From JBGTKH01 sp041744735 (GTDB taxonomy: Bacteria; Planctomycetota; Planctomycetia; Pirellulales; Pirellulaceae): a stretch of DNA of 6,506 bases. The position numbers and the translations under genes are program-made. Positions 5,559 to 6,506 of this stretch are shown one piece after another; positions within the stretch are counted from its first letter, which is position 1, and each line of letters begins with the position of its first letter. The notes under the pieces are model-generated. The model searched no databases. It was given only the letters and a program-made list of their open reading frames with translations, and was not told the origin of the DNA. The DNA lies in contig JBGTKH010000291.1 in the NCBI GenBank assembly GCA_041744735.1, forward strand, positions 1 to 6,506, read 5' to 3'.

Positions 5559-6506
5559 ATGAATCGACGACCGCGACTGCAATCGAATCGGACTGCAAAA
5601 GTAGAGGGCTTCTCGGTATCCGGAGTAGCCGAAGTCGTGAGACTTCGGTTGTCGAGCGGCACACCAAGAATTCGAACTCTTAGGCAAGTCCCGGATAAGG
5701 ACGTACCAATCAGCGTAGCCGAAGTCGCCAGACTTTGGCCGATCCTCCAAAGACTGACGACTTCGGCTACGGGTAGATTAATAAGCCGGACTTGCCTTAC
5801 GAGTTCGGCTACGACGGTGGACGGCAGACCGTTTTCCCTCCTGTTCGCGGCCTGTTGTCTTTTGATGATCGCGTTTTGCAGCCGCGCTGGCGCCGGCGCA
5901 GAGCAAGCGGCCACAGCCCGCACGTTAAAAGCCGGCGCGGCGGCCAGCAACATTACGCCGCCGCTGGGCCAGCCGATTGTGGGCGGTTGGGTGCCGCAGC
6001 CGTGCTCGCACATTCACGACGAACTGCATGCCCGCTGCCTCGTGTTGGACGACGGCCACGCGCGGCTGGTGATCGTCGTGTGCGACAACGTCGGCATTCC
6101 GCGCGACGTGTTCGATGCGGCGAAGAAACTGATCGAAGAGGAAACGAAACTGCCCTCGTCGCACGTGTTGATGTCGGCCACGCACACGCATTCGGCCACG
6201 ACGGCCCGTTCGTCGAATCGACTGGTGCCGGCGGACGAGTTCACCGACTATCAGCGCTTCCTGATCCGCCGCATCGCGGACGGCGTGCGGCGAGCGATGC
6301 ACAACCTCCAGCCCGCGCGGATCGGTTGGGGTGCGGTGGACGTGCCGACGCAGGTGTTCAACCGCCGCTGGCACATGGGACCGGGATCGGAAGAGGAACT
6401 GCGAAATCCGTTCGGCGGCATCGACCAGGTGCGCATGAACCCGCCGCGAGGTTCACTTGCGCTGCTGCGTCCCGCCGGCCCGGTCGACCCGCAGGTGTCG
6501 TTCGTC
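5559..6506 (+). CDS. Neutral/alkaline ceramidase-like protein, N-terminal part, with repeat-encoded N-terminal extension
   Basis: The frame is open for 316 codons from ATG 5559 to the right edge, with no stop. Residues 124-216 carry the neutral ceramidase N-terminal fold: KAGAAASNITPPLGQPIVGG near 124-143, RCLVLDDG at 159-166, LVIVVCDNVGIP at 170-181, and MSATHTHS at 205-212. His209 and His211 in that motif correspond to the zinc-binding HTHS of bacterial and human neutral ceramidases, which hydrolyse the amide bond of ceramide. The usual HTHSGP continues here as HTHSATTARS. Many planctomycete paralogues exist, so the true substrate is uncertain. A signal-peptide core, FSLLFAACCLLMIAF, lies at residues 92-106, far from the start: the first 85 or so codons run through a palindromic repeat element and use AGA, ATA and TTA codons that are rare in the rest of the gene. 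A start at GTG 5817 would give a normal signal peptide, but ATG 5559 has the good ribosome binding site. The catalytic C-terminal part is outside the window. Confidence 0.88.
   Translation, partial: MNRRPRLQSNRTAKVEGFSVSGVAEVVRLRLSSGTPRIRTLRQVPDKDVPISVAEVARLWPILQRLTTSATGRLISRTCLTSSATTVDGRPFSLLFAACCLLMIAFCSRAGAGAEQAATARTLKAGAAASNITPPLGQPIVGGWVPQPCSHIHDELHARCLVLDDGHARLVIVVCDNVGIPRDVFDAAKKLIEEETKLPSSHVLMSATHTHSATTARSSNRLVPADEFTDYQRFLIRRIADGVRRAMHNLQPARIGWGAVDVPTQVFNRRWHMGPGSEEELRNPFGGIDQVRMNPPRGSLALLRPAGPVDPQVSFV
5625..5652. repeat. Hairpin with 12-base stem and GTGA loop
   Basis: GTAGCCGAAGTC at 5625-5636 faces GACTTCGGTTGT at 5641-5652 across the loop GTGA. Eight pairs plus one A-U are canonical and the other three are G-U in RNA, so the plus-strand RNA can form all 12 pairs. 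The GUGA loop belongs to the stable GNRA class. On the minus strand the G-U positions become A-C mismatches, so the folding favours one strand. Confidence 0.6.
5673..5807. repeat. Outer inverted repeat enclosing the palindrome
   Basis: The arm at 5673-5694 (starts CGAACTC, contains GGCAAGTCC) is matched by the reverse complement of 5786-5807 (contains GGACTTGCC, ends GAGTTCG). About 20 of 23 aligned columns agree, with one substitution and two single-base gaps. The 56-bp palindrome sits inside, giving a stem interrupted by an inner stem. The gaps suggest an old, decaying copy. Confidence 0.65.
5715..5770. repeat. 56-bp near-perfect palindrome
   Basis: Two 24-base arms, 5715-5738 and 5747-5770, pair at 22 of 24 positions around the 8-base loop CCGATCCT. 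The two mismatches are C5728 with A5757 and A5732 with A5753. The arm ends are the GTAGCCGAAGTC core and its reverse complement. This is large enough for a cruciform or a strong RNA hairpin. Confidence 0.8.

Larger units (their letters stand above)
5625..5812. repeat. Nested palindromic repeat element with GTAGCCGAA termini
   Basis: The element begins GTAGCCGAAGTC (5625-5636) and ends GAGTTCGGCTAC (5801-5812), inverted copies differing at one base. An internal direct copy of the left core lies at 5715-5726 and an internal inverted copy at 5759-5770. Between the ends are one short hairpin (5625-5652), one long palindrome (5715-5770) and an outer inverted repeat (5673-5694 with 5786-5807) that encloses the palindrome. 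No transposase gene and no convincing target-site duplication is visible. The form suggests a REP- or MITE-like non-autonomous element. Similar GTAGCCGAA-type motifs seem familiar from planctomycete intergenic DNA, but I cannot verify that here. Confidence 0.75.

Noticed and set aside
5472..5750. A 92-codon minus-strand frame ending between the divergent genes.
   Set aside because: It reads through the palindromic repeat and the promoter region, with no ribosome binding site or family resemblance that I could see.
5625..5812. CRISPR array reading of the repeated GTAGCCGAAGTC cores.
   Set aside because: There are only two direct and two inverted copies, with unequal spacing and no uniform spacers, so the structure is palindromic rather than a CRISPR.
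5360..6013. A 217-codon minus-strand frame across the promoter region and the palindromic element.
   Set aside because: It overlaps the hydrolase start, the divergent promoter and the conserved ceramidase domain. It is open partly because the repeat is stop-poor in this frame.

Overview
The window looks like a piece of a planctomycete chromosome, probably Pirellulales-like. I infer this from a large secreted hydrolase lying head to head with a secreted ceramidase-like protein, from the strong G/C preference at third codon positions in those two genes, and from a family of GTAGCCGAA-type palindromic repeats. No rRNA or other phylogenetic marker is present, so the assignment is an inference.

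Layout. (1) Positions 1-215, minus strand: the first 71 codons of an acidic protein that runs off the left edge, possibly ScpB. (2) Positions 216-486: a divergent intergenic region with an extended -10 promoter and a small hairpin in front of the next gene. (3) Positions 487-2270, plus strand: a tightly coupled pair, an OLD/RecF-like AAA ATPase (AAA_21 type) and a DUF4276 TOPRIM-like protein. The two overlap by 4 bases, and a strong Shine-Dalgarno for the second lies inside the end of the first. This has the make-up of a split-OLD anti-phage module, and its codon use is visibly less GC-biased than that of the right-hand genes. (4) Positions 2347-5436, minus strand: a 1029-residue exported protein with a carbohydrate-binding-like N-terminal sandwich, a glycoside-hydrolase-like centre and a GATase/trimerisation-like domain. 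(5) Positions 5437-5558: a short divergent promoter region. (6) Positions 5559-6506, plus strand: a reading frame open to the right edge, encoding the N-terminal half of a neutral/alkaline ceramidase-like protein.

The most unusual feature is at 5625-5812. A 188-bp nested palindromic element carries two copies of a GTAGCCGAA core and two inverted copies. It lies between the well-supported start codon of the ceramidase-like gene and its signal-peptide core. The frame stays open across the element, and same-orientation copies are spaced by multiples of three. Either the gene now starts internally, at a GTG near 5817, or a palindromic repeat has been taken into a protein N-terminus in frame, as described for Rickettsia palindromic elements.

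The secreted hydrolase and the ceramidase-like enzyme share a 122-bp promoter region and may be co-regulated in breaking down external glycans or glycolipids. The defence-like pair appears to be an independent insertion beside them.
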